Part shown: one piece after another, positions 1-8,318 of the stretch
Layout: each line of letters begins with the position of its first letter
Numbering within the stretch: the first letter of the stretch is position 1
NCBI GenBank assembly: GCA_035532935.1
Contig: DATKQE010000085.1
Span: 1-64,000 of the forward strand
Direction: 5' to 3'
From: DATJLY01 sp035532935
Lineage (GTDB): Bacteria; Pseudomonadota; Alphaproteobacteria; ATCC43930; CGMCC-115725
DNA length: 64,000 nucleotides
Position numbers and translations under genes: made by a program
Notes under the pieces: generated by a model
Database searches by the model: none
Told to the model about the DNA's origin: nothing
What the model saw: only the letters and a program-made list of their open reading frames with translations

Positions 1-64
1 TCCACCTTCCCAAACCCCCGCACATTCTCCACACTGTCCGCGGGAAACGTCTGCAAGCAACCAA

Positions 65-943
65 ATGGACCTTTCGTTCAACCTGCTCGGCAATGCCCTG
101 GTCTCCGGGCTGCTGCTGGGCGGCTTCTATTCCGGGGTGACGATCGGCGTGTCGATCTCGTTCGGCATGCTCGACATCGTCAACATCGCCCATCCCGCGT
201 TCATCATCCTGGGCTCGTACATCGCCTATATCGCCAACGCGCAGTTCGGCATGGACCCGATCCTGGCCAGCGTCGTCGCGACGCCGGCGTTCTACCTGCT
301 GGGCGTCGTCATCTACAGCATCTACGATGTCGCCTTCGAGCGGCGCGGCGACAGCTCCCTGCGCGGCCTGGCGTTCTTCTTCGGCCTGCTGTTCATCACC
401 GAAGTCACTCTGGTGCTGGTGTTCGGCGTGGACTACCGCCTGGTGCAGGCACCGTATATCGGCCCCAGCATCCATCTGGGCGTCATCGAACTGCCGTACC
501 GCCTGCTGGTCCCCTGCCTGGTCTCGCTGGCCATGATCGGCCTGCTGCAGCTTTACCTGTCGCGCACCTTCATCGGCCGCGCGGTGCAGGCGGTGGCGCA
601 GGACCCGATCGCACTGCGGCTGATGGCGGCCAATCCCAGCCGGATCAAGCGCATCGCCTTCGGCCTGTCGATCGCCACCGCATCCATCGCCGGTGCCACC
701 CTGATCATCATCCAGCCGGTCGAGCCGTCCATCGGCCGCGACTATATCGGCCGGGTGTTCGCCATCTGCGTGCTGGGCGGCCTGGGCAGCTTCGCCGGCA
801 CCGTGGTGGCCGCCATGACGCTGGGCGTGGCAGAAAGCCTGACCGCGACATTCTACGGCCCCTCCTGGTCGCCCGCCGTCGCCTTCGGCGTGCTGCTGCT
901 GACGCTCGCCGTGCGACCGAGCGGGATTTTTGGGCGGGCATGA
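65..943 (+). CDS. livH: Branched-chain amino acid ABC transporter permease, LivH type
   Basis: 292-residue, very hydrophobic protein with the LivH/LivM permease pattern: a run of predicted membrane helices through the whole length, the loop with GRAVQAVAQDP (around residues 170-180) that contacts the ATPase, and the C-terminal GGLGSFAGTVVAA segment. It would form one half of the inner-membrane channel of a branched-chain amino acid or related importer together with the next gene. The ATG at 65 is followed directly by a hydrophobic segment. It is the first gene of a tight livH-livM-livG-livF cluster. No periplasmic binding protein is adjacent inside the window; one could lie to the left. Leucine is almost always CTG here, unlike the genes after about 2.9 kb. 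Confidence 0.93.
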   Translation: MDLSFNLLGNALVSGLLLGGFYSGVTIGVSISFGMLDIVNIAHPAFIILGSYIAYIANAQFGMDPILASVVATPAFYLLGVVIYSIYDVAFERRGDSSLRGLAFFFGLLFITEVTLVLVFGVDYRLVQAPYIGPSIHLGVIELPYRLLVPCLVSLAMIGLLQLYLSRTFIGRAVQAVAQDPIALRLMAANPSRIKRIAFGLSIATASIAGATLIIIQPVEPSIGRDYIGRVFAICVLGGLGSFAGTVVAAMTLGVAESLTATFYGPSWSPAVAFGVLLLTLAVRPSGIFGRA

Positions 944-971
944 TGCGCAACGCTGCGGACGGGACGCGCTG

Positions 972-1961
972 ATGCGCAATGGCACCTTCGTCCTCGCGCT
1001 GATCGCGGTCGCCGCCGTGGTGTTCGCCGCGGCCATGGCGGTCGGCAATGCCTACGTGTTCTTCGCCGGCTACGTCGTGCTGCAATACATCGTGCTGGCG
1101 ACGGCGTGGAACATCCTGGGCGGCTATACCGGCTACGTGAACTTCGGCACCGCGGCGTTCTTCGCCGTGGGCGCCTACAGCACCGTCGCGCTGCACAAGC
1201 TGGGCGCACCGCCGTTGCCGGTGATGATCCTGGTGGGCGGCGCGGTGTCCGGCCTGCTCGGGCTCGGTACCGGCTACCTGACGCTGCGGCTGCGCGGCAC
1301 CTTCTTCTCCATCGCCACGTTGGCGCTGGCCGTGGTGATGCAGACGCTGGTCACCAACTGGGACTATGTCGGCGGCTCGCGCGGCGCCTATGTGATCCGG
1401 CCGGCGCAGGCGCCCTATCTGCCGCTGTCCTACATCGAATACCTGTTCCTGGTCATGCTGGCGCTGAGCGTGATCGCCGTCGCCACCGCACGCATCATCG
1501 AGCGGTCGCGGCTGGGCGCCGGCTTCGCCACCATCCGCGACGACGAACTGGCGGCGGAAGCTTCCGGCGTGCCCACACTGCGGTTGAAGCTGATCGCCAC
1601 CACGCTGTGCGGCGCCTTCATGGGCATGGCCGGCGCGCCGCTGCCGTACTACGTCACCTATCTGGACCCGGCATCCGGCTTCTCCCTCGGCTACGCGGTG
1701 AACAGCATTGCCATGCCGCTGATCGGCGGCACTGCGAGCTGGCCGGGTCCGCTGGTGGGCGCGCTGCTGATCGCCACCCTGCAGCAGGTTGCCACCGTCA
1801 CGATTTCTTCCGCGGTCAATCTGCTGATCGTCGGGCTGATGCTGGTGGCCTTCGTCATCGCCGCGCCGTACGGGATCATCGGCTGGTTCGGCATCGGCCG
1901 GCCGGATCGCCGGCGCGGGCGCAAGCGCGCGGTGCCCAAGCTGCGGGAACGCGACGCATGA
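972..1961 (+). CDS. livM: Branched-chain amino acid ABC transporter permease, LivM type
   Basis: 329-residue membrane protein of the LivM family, partner permease of LivH. The typical LivM segment WNILGGYTGYVNFGTAAFF lies near residues 45-62 and the ATPase-contact loop IRDDELAAEASGVPTLRLKL near residues 190-210. The C-terminus is basic (GRPDRRRGRKRAVPK). I chose the ATG at 972, which opens with a hydrophobic helix, over an earlier in-frame start inside the livH end. The last codons overlap the livG start in an ATGA arrangement, which indicates translational coupling. The substrate is not determined by sequence; such systems also carry amides, aromatic acids or urea. Confidence 0.92.
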   Translation: MRNGTFVLALIAVAAVVFAAAMAVGNAYVFFAGYVVLQYIVLATAWNILGGYTGYVNFGTAAFFAVGAYSTVALHKLGAPPLPVMILVGGAVSGLLGLGTGYLTLRLRGTFFSIATLALAVVMQTLVTNWDYVGGSRGAYVIRPAQAPYLPLSYIEYLFLVMLALSVIAVATARIIERSRLGAGFATIRDDELAAEASGVPTLRLKLIATTLCGAFMGMAGAPLPYYVTYLDPASGFSLGYAVNSIAMPLIGGTASWPGPLVGALLIATLQQVATVTISSAVNLLIVGLMLVAFVIAAPYGIIGWFGIGRPDRRRGRKRAVPKLRERDA

Positions 1962-2683
1962 GCTTGTTGCTGGAAGTTTCGGGCCTCGGCAAGCGGTTCG
2001 GCGGGTTCGTGGCGCTGGAGGGCGTCGATCTTGCCATCGAGGCGGGGGAGCGGGTGGGACTGATCGGCCCCAACGGCTCGGGCAAGAGCACCTTCGTCAA
2101 CTGCCTGTGCGGCACGCTGCGCAACGAAACCGGGCAGGTGCGCTTCGACGGCCATGTGCTGAACGGGCTGGCGGCGCACCGGCGCACCCGCCTGGGACTG
2201 GCGCGCAGCTTCCAGCTGCCGCGCCCGTTCCCCAGCCTGACGGTGGGCGAGAATCTGCGGATCCCGATCGAATACGTGGTCCACACGCGCGGCCTCGGCC
2301 GGCTGGATGTGCCGGCGCGCTGCGAGGAACTGCTGGACATGGTGGGGCTCACCGGCCGCGCCGACGATCTGCCGGCGGGGCTCACGCAGGTCGAGATGCG
2401 CAAGCTGGAACTCGCGCGCGCCATGGCCGCCGAACCCAAGCTGCTGATCGCCGACGAGGCGATGGCCGGCCTGTCGCATCAGGAAGTGGACGACATCCTG
2501 GCCCTGCTGCTGCGTATGAACCAGGACGGCGTGACGATCATCATGATCGAGCACATCATGCGGGCCGTGATGCAGTTCAGCCAGCGCCTGGTGGTGCTGG
2601 TGGCCGGGCGCAAGATCGCCGACGGGCTGCCCGCCGAGGTGATCCGCAACCCCGAGGTGGAGCGCGCCTATCTTGGCGAGTAG
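1958..2683 (+). CDS. livG: Branched-chain amino acid ABC transporter ATP-binding protein, LivG type
   Basis: 241-residue cytoplasmic ATPase. Walker A is GPNGSGKST (around residues 36-44). The signature-like region reads LTQVEMRKLELARAMA rather than LSGGQ, Walker B is LLIADEAMAGL, and the switch histidine is in MIEHIMRAVM. The MRKLELARAMA form is seen in LivG-type subunits. It starts inside the last codon of livM and its end overlaps the beginning of livF, so the four genes are clearly one operon. It drives import through LivH/LivM together with LivF. Leucine codons are nearly all CTG. Confidence 0.92.
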   Translation: MSLLLEVSGLGKRFGGFVALEGVDLAIEAGERVGLIGPNGSGKSTFVNCLCGTLRNETGQVRFDGHVLNGLAAHRRTRLGLARSFQLPRPFPSLTVGENLRIPIEYVVHTRGLGRLDVPARCEELLDMVGLTGRADDLPAGLTQVEMRKLELARAMAAEPKLLIADEAMAGLSHQEVDDILALLLRMNQDGVTIIMIEHIMRAVMQFSQRLVVLVAGRKIADGLPAEVIRNPEVERAYLGE

Positions 2684-3404
2684 CCTGACCATCGAAGGCG
2701 TCAGCGCCGGCTACGGCGCGGTGCGCGTGCTGGAAGACGTGTCGGTGACCGTCGGCGCCGGGCAGACCGTGGCGCTGCTCGGCACCAACGGCAACGGCAA
2801 GAGCACGCTGATGAAATGCGTCATGGGCATGCTGCGCCCGTCCGCAGGCAGCATCGTCGCCGAGATCGACGGCGCCGTCCATGATCTCACCACCAAGACG
2901 ACCGAGGAGATCGTCGATCTCGGCGTCGTCCTGGTGCCGGAGGGACGCCGCCTCTTTCCCAAGCTCACGGTCGAGGAGAATCTCTATCTCGGCGCCTATC
3001 GCCGCACCGCGCGCGCGCATCTCGAGCGCAATCTCGCCTATTGCTACGAGGTGTTCCCGGTGCTCGACGAGCGCCGCCGCCAGCTTGCCGGCAGCATGAG
3101 CGGCGGCGAGCAGCAGATGCTCGCGCTCGCGCGTGCGCTGATGTCGGCGCCGCGCATCCTGCTGGTCGACGAGCCCTCGGTCGGGCTGGCGCCGGTCCTG
3201 GTGCGCCGCACCATCGACAAGATCAAGGAGCTGCGCGACCAGTATCAGCTCACCGTGCTCATGGCCGAGCAGAACTTCACCCAGGCGATCCGCATCGCCG
3301 ACCGCGGCTATGTCATCGTCCACGGCAAGATCGCGTTCGAGGGCGAATCGCCCGAGGCGCTCAACAACAACGAGCTCATCCGCAAATTCTACATGGGACT
3401 TTAG
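2673..3404 (+). CDS. livF: Branched-chain amino acid ABC transporter ATP-binding protein, LivF type
   Basis: 243-residue ATPase with Walker A GTNGNGKST, the LivF hallmark VPEGRRLFPKLTVEENL, the signature MSGGEQQMLALARALM, Walker B ILLVDEPSVGLAP, and the switch region MAEQNFTQA. It begins with TTG at 2673, overlapping livG; no ATG fits. The protein is continuous and looks intact. The codon style changes inside it: up to about 2860 leucine is mostly CTG, as in the three upstream genes, while from about 2885 onward CTC dominates, as in the following genes. This suggests a recombination or assembly junction within the gene. Confidence 0.9.
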   Translation: MASSLTIEGVSAGYGAVRVLEDVSVTVGAGQTVALLGTNGNGKSTLMKCVMGMLRPSAGSIVAEIDGAVHDLTTKTTEEIVDLGVVLVPEGRRLFPKLTVEENLYLGAYRRTARAHLERNLAYCYEVFPVLDERRRQLAGSMSGGEQQMLALARALMSAPRILLVDEPSVGLAPVLVRRTIDKIKELRDQYQLTVLMAEQNFTQAIRIADRGYVIVHGKIAFEGESPEALNNNELIRKFYMGL

Positions 3405-3407
3405 ACC

Positions 3408-4295
3408 ATGGCGGCGGAACGGACGGTCGGCGTCGTCGGCATCGGCATCATGGGATCGGCGATCGCGCGCAATCTCGCCGCCGCCGGTATCGCCGTCCGG
3501 GGCTATGACACCGATCCGCCGCGGCTCGCGCTCCTGCGCCGCGACGGCGGCGCGCCGGCGGCGTCGGCGGCCGAGGCGGCCACGGGCGCCGCGGTTCTGC
3601 TCACCTCGCTGCCGAGCGCGGCGGCGCTCGAGGCGACGGTGGCGAGCCTCGTCGCGGCGCCGATGGCGGGGCTCGTCGTGGCCGAACTCAGCACGCTGCC
3701 GATCGCCGACAAGGAGCGCTGCCGCGACCGGCTCGCGGCGCACGGCATGATCATGCTCGATTGCCCCTTGAGCGGCACCGGCGCGCAGGCGGCGACACGG
3801 GATCTCGCCGTCTATGCCAGTGGCGAACGCGACGCCTACGAGCGCGCAGTGCCGGTATTCGACGGCTTTGCTCGGACGCACCGCTATCTCGGCGCCTTCG
3901 GCAATGGCAGCAAGATGAAGTTCATCGCCAACCTGCTCGTCGCCGTGCACAACGTCGCGAGCGCCGAGGCCATGGCGCTCGGCATCAAGGCGGGGCTCGA
4001 TCCCGACTCCATCGTCAAGGTGATCGCCAGCGGCGCCGGCACCTCGCGCGTGTTCGAACTGCGCGCGCCGCTGATGGCCAAGGGCACCTATCGGCCGGCG
4101 ACGATGAAGATCGACATCTGGCAGAAGGACATGGCGATCATCGCCGCCTTCGCCGCGGCGCTGGGCGTGCCGACCCCGACCTTTTCTGCCACGGCACCGA
4201 TCTACGATGCCGCCCAGGCCCAGGGCTGGGGCGAGGACGACACTGCCGCCGTCTGCGCCCTCCTGGAAAAGCGCGCCGGCATCACCCGCTCGTAG
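3408..4295 (+). CDS. NAD(P)-dependent 3-hydroxyisobutyrate dehydrogenase-like oxidoreductase
   Basis: 295-residue beta-hydroxyacid dehydrogenase. The N-terminal Rossmann motif is GIGIMGSAIARNLAAAG; the substrate segment DCPLSGTGAQAATRDL (around residue 120) is followed by the all-alpha domain with GNGSKMKFIANLLVAVHNVA (around 165-185), where the lysine of the family's KxxxN motif is expected to be catalytic. It starts three bases after livF, so it is probably co-transcribed and may act on a product derived from the transported compound. Related families are tartronate semialdehyde reductase and glyoxylate/succinic semialdehyde reductases, so the substrate cannot be fixed. CTC-rich codons match the rest of the window, not livHMG. 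Confidence 0.85.
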   Translation: MAAERTVGVVGIGIMGSAIARNLAAAGIAVRGYDTDPPRLALLRRDGGAPAASAAEAATGAAVLLTSLPSAAALEATVASLVAAPMAGLVVAELSTLPIADKERCRDRLAAHGMIMLDCPLSGTGAQAATRDLAVYASGERDAYERAVPVFDGFARTHRYLGAFGNGSKMKFIANLLVAVHNVASAEAMALGIKAGLDPDSIVKVIASGAGTSRVFELRAPLMAKGTYRPATMKIDIWQKDMAIIAAFAAALGVPTPTFSATAPIYDAAQAQGWGEDDTAAVCALLEKRAGITRS

Positions 4296-4334
4296 AGCGG
4301 CGGCTCGCCGCAGGGGCTACCGGGGCCAGAATAC

Positions 4335-4367
4335 GACAAATTGTAACACTTCCGGACAAGTTGTAAC
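4335..4367 (+). promoter_or_regulatory. Tandem direct-repeat operator candidate
   Basis: Two 13-bp copies, GACAAATTGTAAC at 4335-4347 and GACAAGTTGTAAC at 4355-4367, differ at one base and start exactly 20 bp apart, which is two helical turns. They lie upstream of the small gene at 4433. Direct repeats with this phasing are typical sites for OmpR-family response regulators; that assignment is inference. Confidence 0.5.
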
Positions 4368-4432
4368 GGCCGGTGACGGCGTTTATGTGACACGTACGAG
4401 CGTGGGTCGCGCTCGGCAAAGGAGATGTCGCC

Positions 4433-4612
4433 GTGAAGCGAGGAACCGTGCGCTGCAGCGTTTGCGGCGAACCTCCCGTTACCGCCCGCATCGTTGCGGA
4501 CGGCGCGGTCGTCTGGCAATGCCAGAACCATCTTGAAGGCGAGGCGCGCGCGCTCTACCGCGACTTGCGCGATGACGGCTGGGACGCGCCGCCGCCGCGG
4601 ACGGTGCATTAG
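4433..4612 (+). CDS. Small zinc-ribbon-like protein
   Basis: 59-residue protein starting with GTG, preceded by AGGAG with eight bases of spacing. It reads VKRGTVRCSVCGEPP and later VVWQCQNHLEGEA, so it has CxxC near residues 8-11 and a C-x-x-H pair near 30-33, a plausible small metal-binding ribbon. The C-terminal half is acidic and arginine-rich. I do not recognise the family. It stands alone between convergent transcription units, behind the tandem repeats at 4335-4367, which may control it. Confidence 0.55.
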   Translation: MKRGTVRCSVCGEPPVTARIVADGAVVWQCQNHLEGEARALYRDLRDDGWDAPPPRTVH

Positions 4613-4621
4613 GCCGCGCGC

Positions 4622-6949
4622 CTATTCTGCCGCCTCGGCGCGGCCGAGAGCGCCGGCATCGGGCGCGATCGCAATGTCGTGCAGCACCGGATCGGCAGCG
4701 AGCGCGACCTCGTTCTCGATCAGCGCGCCACAGCCGGGGCAGGCGAACTGCCGGAACTGCGGCTCGGCGTCGATGTAGCGGTGCGGATCGCCCGAGAGCG
4801 GCACGGCATGGGCGATCGGCCGATCCTCGCGGATGCAGTGGTCCTTGTAGTTGCCCTGGGTCGGACCGAGATCGGCATCGCACTTGGCACAGCAATGATG
4901 CGGCACGCCGCCCTCGATCCGCACCACCAGGTTCTCGGTGACGCGCAGCGCCACCGGACCGGCGAGGCGGCGCGGCGGCGCCAGGCCCCCGCGCGCGATA
5001 CGCTCGCGCCGGGTATGCTCGCGCAGCGCCGTTGTCGCCGCGTCATCGACGCTCTCGTCGGCGATGACGACGCCGTAGATGTCGCGTGCCGCGGCGGCGC
5101 TGACCGCGCCGTTGTGGCAATCCTCCAGCACCAGCGCGGGATCGCGCTCCATCGGGTCGCCGAAGCCGCCCGCCGCGGTCCACACCACCGCATAGACGTC
5201 GGCCGGGTGCTGCTCGAAATTCTCCTGGCGCAGCCCCAGCGTGACCGCCTCGCCCTTCACCTGCGCGATGTCGTCGACCATCGCGCGGTGCTGCAAGCGA
5301 TCGAGAATGTCGCTGCCGCGGACGAAGCGGTAGATGTTGGTCGTGCCGGGATACCCGCCCATCATACCGGTCGAGGTCGGAATGGCATTGCCCGAGGAGA
5401 GCGTGTCCTGCACCACGCAATCGGTATTGTGCGGGATGAAGCAGCTCTCCGCCGAGAGCCCGCCGCGCCAGCGCCCGGGACCGCCCGAATCCATGACCTC
5501 CTTGCGATAGAGGAACAGCAGTGGAAAAGTCTGCTCGGTGTGCTCGATATTGGGCAGCTTGCAGATCGGCGTGCGCGACTGGCCGCCGGTCGAGATGCCA
5601 TCCTGGGTCGAGAACGCGCCGATCGCGCCGCCGATCGGATCGATCAGCAGATAGCCGTAACGCTCGCCCCACTGGTCGATGCCGCGGAAGATCGTCGCCG
5701 GCCACTGGCTGGTGCCGCCGATGCACATCACGTCCTGGCGCATCGCGGGATCGGCGAAGATCATCTTCGACAGCACGTTGTAGGCGGGGTAGAGCGAGAT
5801 CTCCATCGCCTGCACCGGCGCAGTCGAGACCGAGGCGGGGAAGCTCGCGCAGTTGAGCGTGCCCGGCGTCGGGTTGAACGTGACGTGGCGCAGCGCGCCG
5901 CCGACCGAGAAATACTGGTCCCAGCACAGAAGCTGGTTGAGCGCCACCATGATCGAGCCGCGCCAGCCCGAATATGTGGCGTTCATCGCGCCCTGCTGCG
6001 GATCGGTGCCGTCGTTCTCGAACGCCAAATGGTCGCCGGTCTTGCGCAGCGTCAGCGCGACGCGATAGGTGCCGCGGTCGCCGGGACGACAGCATTCGAC
6101 ATAGGTGCGGTCGCGCCACACCCCGTCCGGCAGGCGGCGCAGCTTGTCGAGAAACGCCGCCTCGCCATTGGCGAGGATGCGTCTCATCACGCCCTTCACC
6201 ACGCTCGCGTCATAGCGGCGGATGAGCTCGAGGATGCGCTTGCGCGCCGCTGCGTTCCCGGCCATCTGGGCGCGGAAGTCGAGCGCCACCAGCTCGGGCT
6301 TGCGCGAGGCGCGAAGATAAAGCTCCTCGATGTCGCGGCGGATGGTGCCGTTCTCGATGATCTTTATGGGTGGGATGAGGATGCCCTCGTCGAACGCGGT
6401 CTCGGCGGCGGGGCAGAAGCTGCCGGGCGTGATGCCGCCGATGTCGTACTGGTGCAGGCAGTTGGTCACCCAGCAGAACAGCTCGCCTTCCCAGAACACC
6501 GGGCAGATCAGCATCACGTCCTGCTGATGCGCGGCGCCGACCCAGGGGTCGTTGGCGAGGAACATGTCGCCGTCGCCGATGCCGGGATTGTCGCTGCGGT
6601 TCTCGAGGATCCATTTCACCTGGGTGTCGGTGACGCCCGACATGTACTGCATGTAGGGGCCGAAATACACGAACTCGGCATCCTCGGTGAGGATCGAAGG
6701 ATTGAGGTCGAGCGCATACATCGCCACCGGCGAGCCCGAGATGCGCTGGATGGTGGCGCCGTGCTCCTCGTTGACGTTCCAGAGACTGTGGCGGATGACC
6801 TCGAACGTCACCGGATCGAAATCGTCGCGCGCCGCGCGATGCAGCCTGAGCTTCGGCGAGATCGTCAGTCGCGCAGGCGGGACATAAGGGTGCCGGACCC
6901 CGTCGAAGGAAACCCCGGTGATGTCGGCGAGCTTGGTCATGGGCGGCAT
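4622..6949 (-). CDS. Hydantoinase B/acetone carboxylase alpha-type protein fused to an AcxC-like zinc domain
   Basis: 775 residues. The main part (about 40-600) is a hydantoinase B/oxoprolinase domain, with segments such as GDMFLANDPWVGAAHQQDV, GGITPGSFCPAAE and GGYPGTTNIYR. The last ~95 residues contain CAKC (about 685), then FACPGCGALIE (about 735), and resemble the small gamma subunit of acetone carboxylase. Acetone carboxylase and relatives normally use three separate subunits; here alpha-like and gamma-like parts are joined and no hydantoinase A gene is present in the window. The start at 6949 has GGA a few bases upstream; 6940 is an alternative. It lies 47 bases downstream of the DMT transporter on the same strand. 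The substrate is unknown. Confidence 0.8.
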   Translation of the reverse strand: MPPMTKLADITGVSFDGVRHPYVPPARLTISPKLRLHRAARDDFDPVTFEVIRHSLWNVNEEHGATIQRISGSPVAMYALDLNPSILTEDAEFVYFGPYMQYMSGVTDTQVKWILENRSDNPGIGDGDMFLANDPWVGAAHQQDVMLICPVFWEGELFCWVTNCLHQYDIGGITPGSFCPAAETAFDEGILIPPIKIIENGTIRRDIEELYLRASRKPELVALDFRAQMAGNAAARKRILELIRRYDASVVKGVMRRILANGEAAFLDKLRRLPDGVWRDRTYVECCRPGDRGTYRVALTLRKTGDHLAFENDGTDPQQGAMNATYSGWRGSIMVALNQLLCWDQYFSVGGALRHVTFNPTPGTLNCASFPASVSTAPVQAMEISLYPAYNVLSKMIFADPAMRQDVMCIGGTSQWPATIFRGIDQWGERYGYLLIDPIGGAIGAFSTQDGISTGGQSRTPICKLPNIEHTEQTFPLLFLYRKEVMDSGGPGRWRGGLSAESCFIPHNTDCVVQDTLSSGNAIPTSTGMMGGYPGTTNIYRFVRGSDILDRLQHRAMVDDIAQVKGEAVTLGLRQENFEQHPADVYAVVWTAAGGFGDPMERDPALVLEDCHNGAVSAAAARDIYGVVIADESVDDAATTALREHTRRERIARGGLAPPRRLAGPVALRVTENLVVRIEGGVPHHCCAKCDADLGPTQGNYKDHCIREDRPIAHAVPLSGDPHRYIDAEPQFRQFACPGCGALIENEVALAADPVLHDIAIAPDAGALGRAEAAE

Positions 6950-6996
6950 GCTATCCACAATCGGGCGCCATGCCCACACTGTCCATGAAGTCCCGC

Positions 6997-8049
6997 TCAA
7001 TGCGAATGGCGGTGGTGCAGGTCGGGGTAATGCGGGTGGCGATGGACGAGGTGCGCGTGGCGGTGCCGGTGGGCGTGGGGCTCGCCCGCCGGATCGCCCG
7101 GTCCATGCGCGTGGCGGTGATGCGTGTCATGGACATGAGCGTGGTCATGCGTCATCGCCTCGTGCGCATGCTCGTGCTCGTGCGCTTCGGTGATGTGGAG
7201 CCAGACGCCGACACCCATGAGCGTCGCCGCCGCGCCGAGCGGGGCCGTGATGGGCTCGCCGAGCATCGCCACGCCGAGCGCCGCGCCGACGAACGGGGCG
7301 GTGGAGAAATAGGCGCCCGTCCGTGCCGTCCCGAGATGGCGCAGCGCCAGCACGAACAGCACCAGGCTCACGCCATAGCCGAAGAACCCGACCACGGCAG
7401 CGCCGAGCGCGATCGGCGCCGGCGGCATCGCGGCGCCTTGGCCCAGCGCCAGCGCGAGATTGATCGGCCCGGCGACGAGGCCCTTGATCGCGGCGATCGC
7501 GACCGGGTCGGCGGCGCTCAGCTTGCGCGTGAGATTGTTGTCGATGCCCCAGGCCAGGCACGCCGCCGCGATCGCACCGGCGCCCACGCCGAAGCCGCCG
7601 GCTCCGGCGCGCCATGACAGCACCACGGCGCCGCCCAGGATCGCCGCCGCGCCGACGAGCAGGCGCCGGTCGACGTTCTCGCGAAACACGAGCCAGGCGA
7701 TCGCCATCGTCGCCAGCCCCTCGAGATTGAGCAGCAGCGAAGCGGTTGACGCCGCGGTGCGCGCGAGACCCGCCATCAGCAGCACCGGTCCGAGGACGCC
7801 GCCGGCGAGCGTGGCGCCGGCAAGCCACGGCAGATCGGCAGCGGCGAGCGTCGCCTCGTTCGCGGCCGCGCCGCGCGCACGCCGCACCACCATGGCCGCG
7901 CCGAGACCGAGCCCCGAGCCAAGATAGAGCAGTCCGGCCAGCAGCCAGGGATCCATCGCCCCGAGCAGCAGCTTCGCCACCGGCGTGCTGGCGCCGAACA
8001 GTGCCGCCGAAGCGAGCGCCAGCGCGATCCCGGCGGGATTCACGGCCAT
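6997..8049 (-). CDS. DMT/EamA-family transporter with histidine-rich C-terminal tail
   Basis: 350 residues. Residues 1 to about 290 form a ten-helix EamA-type permease with two repeats (for example ALFGASTPVAKLLLG near the start and LGTARTGAYFSTAPFVGA in the second half). The last ~60 residues are a hydrophilic tail in which His alternates with Glu, Asp, Ala and Arg (HEHEHAHEAMTHDHAHVHD and similar), an obvious metal-binding segment. Similar tails occur in other bacterial DMT proteins and suggest a divalent metal such as Zn, Ni or Co as ligand or cargo, but this is inference. Probably transcribed together with the hydantoinase B fusion gene. Confidence 0.85.
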   Translation of the reverse strand: MAVNPAGIALALASAALFGASTPVAKLLLGAMDPWLLAGLLYLGSGLGLGAAMVVRRARGAAANEATLAAADLPWLAGATLAGGVLGPVLLMAGLARTAASTASLLLNLEGLATMAIAWLVFRENVDRRLLVGAAAILGGAVVLSWRAGAGGFGVGAGAIAAACLAWGIDNNLTRKLSAADPVAIAAIKGLVAGPINLALALGQGAAMPPAPIALGAAVVGFFGYGVSLVLFVLALRHLGTARTGAYFSTAPFVGAALGVAMLGEPITAPLGAAATLMGVGVWLHITEAHEHEHAHEAMTHDHAHVHDTHHRHAHGPGDPAGEPHAHRHRHAHLVHRHPHYPDLHHRHSH

Positions 8050-8147
8050 GCCCGCCGGACGCGCCCGATCGCGCCGCGATAGGGCCGCGGCATCGCCTCT
8101 TGCCGGCGGCGGCGGCGGCGCGCATTCTGGCCGCGGGAGGGCAGGCC

Positions 8148-8300
8148 ATGCCACTCAAGCATCTCGAGCATTTCCCGATCCGGACCGGGGACATCCAGCG
8201 CGCCGTCGAGCGGTACGTCAAGATCGAGCGCAACGTCGATGCGGCCGAGGCCAAGGGCCGCAACGCCGAAATCGTCGCCGTCGATCTCGACCGTGCCTAG
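8148..8300 (+). pseudogene. Short ORF resembling a glyoxalase/VOC N-terminus
   Basis: 50 codons with GGGAGG seven bases before the ATG. The first ~25 residues (MPLKHLEHFPIRTGDIQRAV) look like the opening strand and helix of a VOC/glyoxalase protein, but the metal-binding and beta-strand remainder is missing; the next residues (NVDAAEAKGRNAEIVAVDL) do not continue that fold. It ends 18 bases before the quinone oxidoreductase gene. It could be an internally deleted remnant or a short leader-like ORF; low confidence either way. Confidence 0.35.
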
Positions 8301-8318
8301 CAGCCGAGGAGTGGAGCG

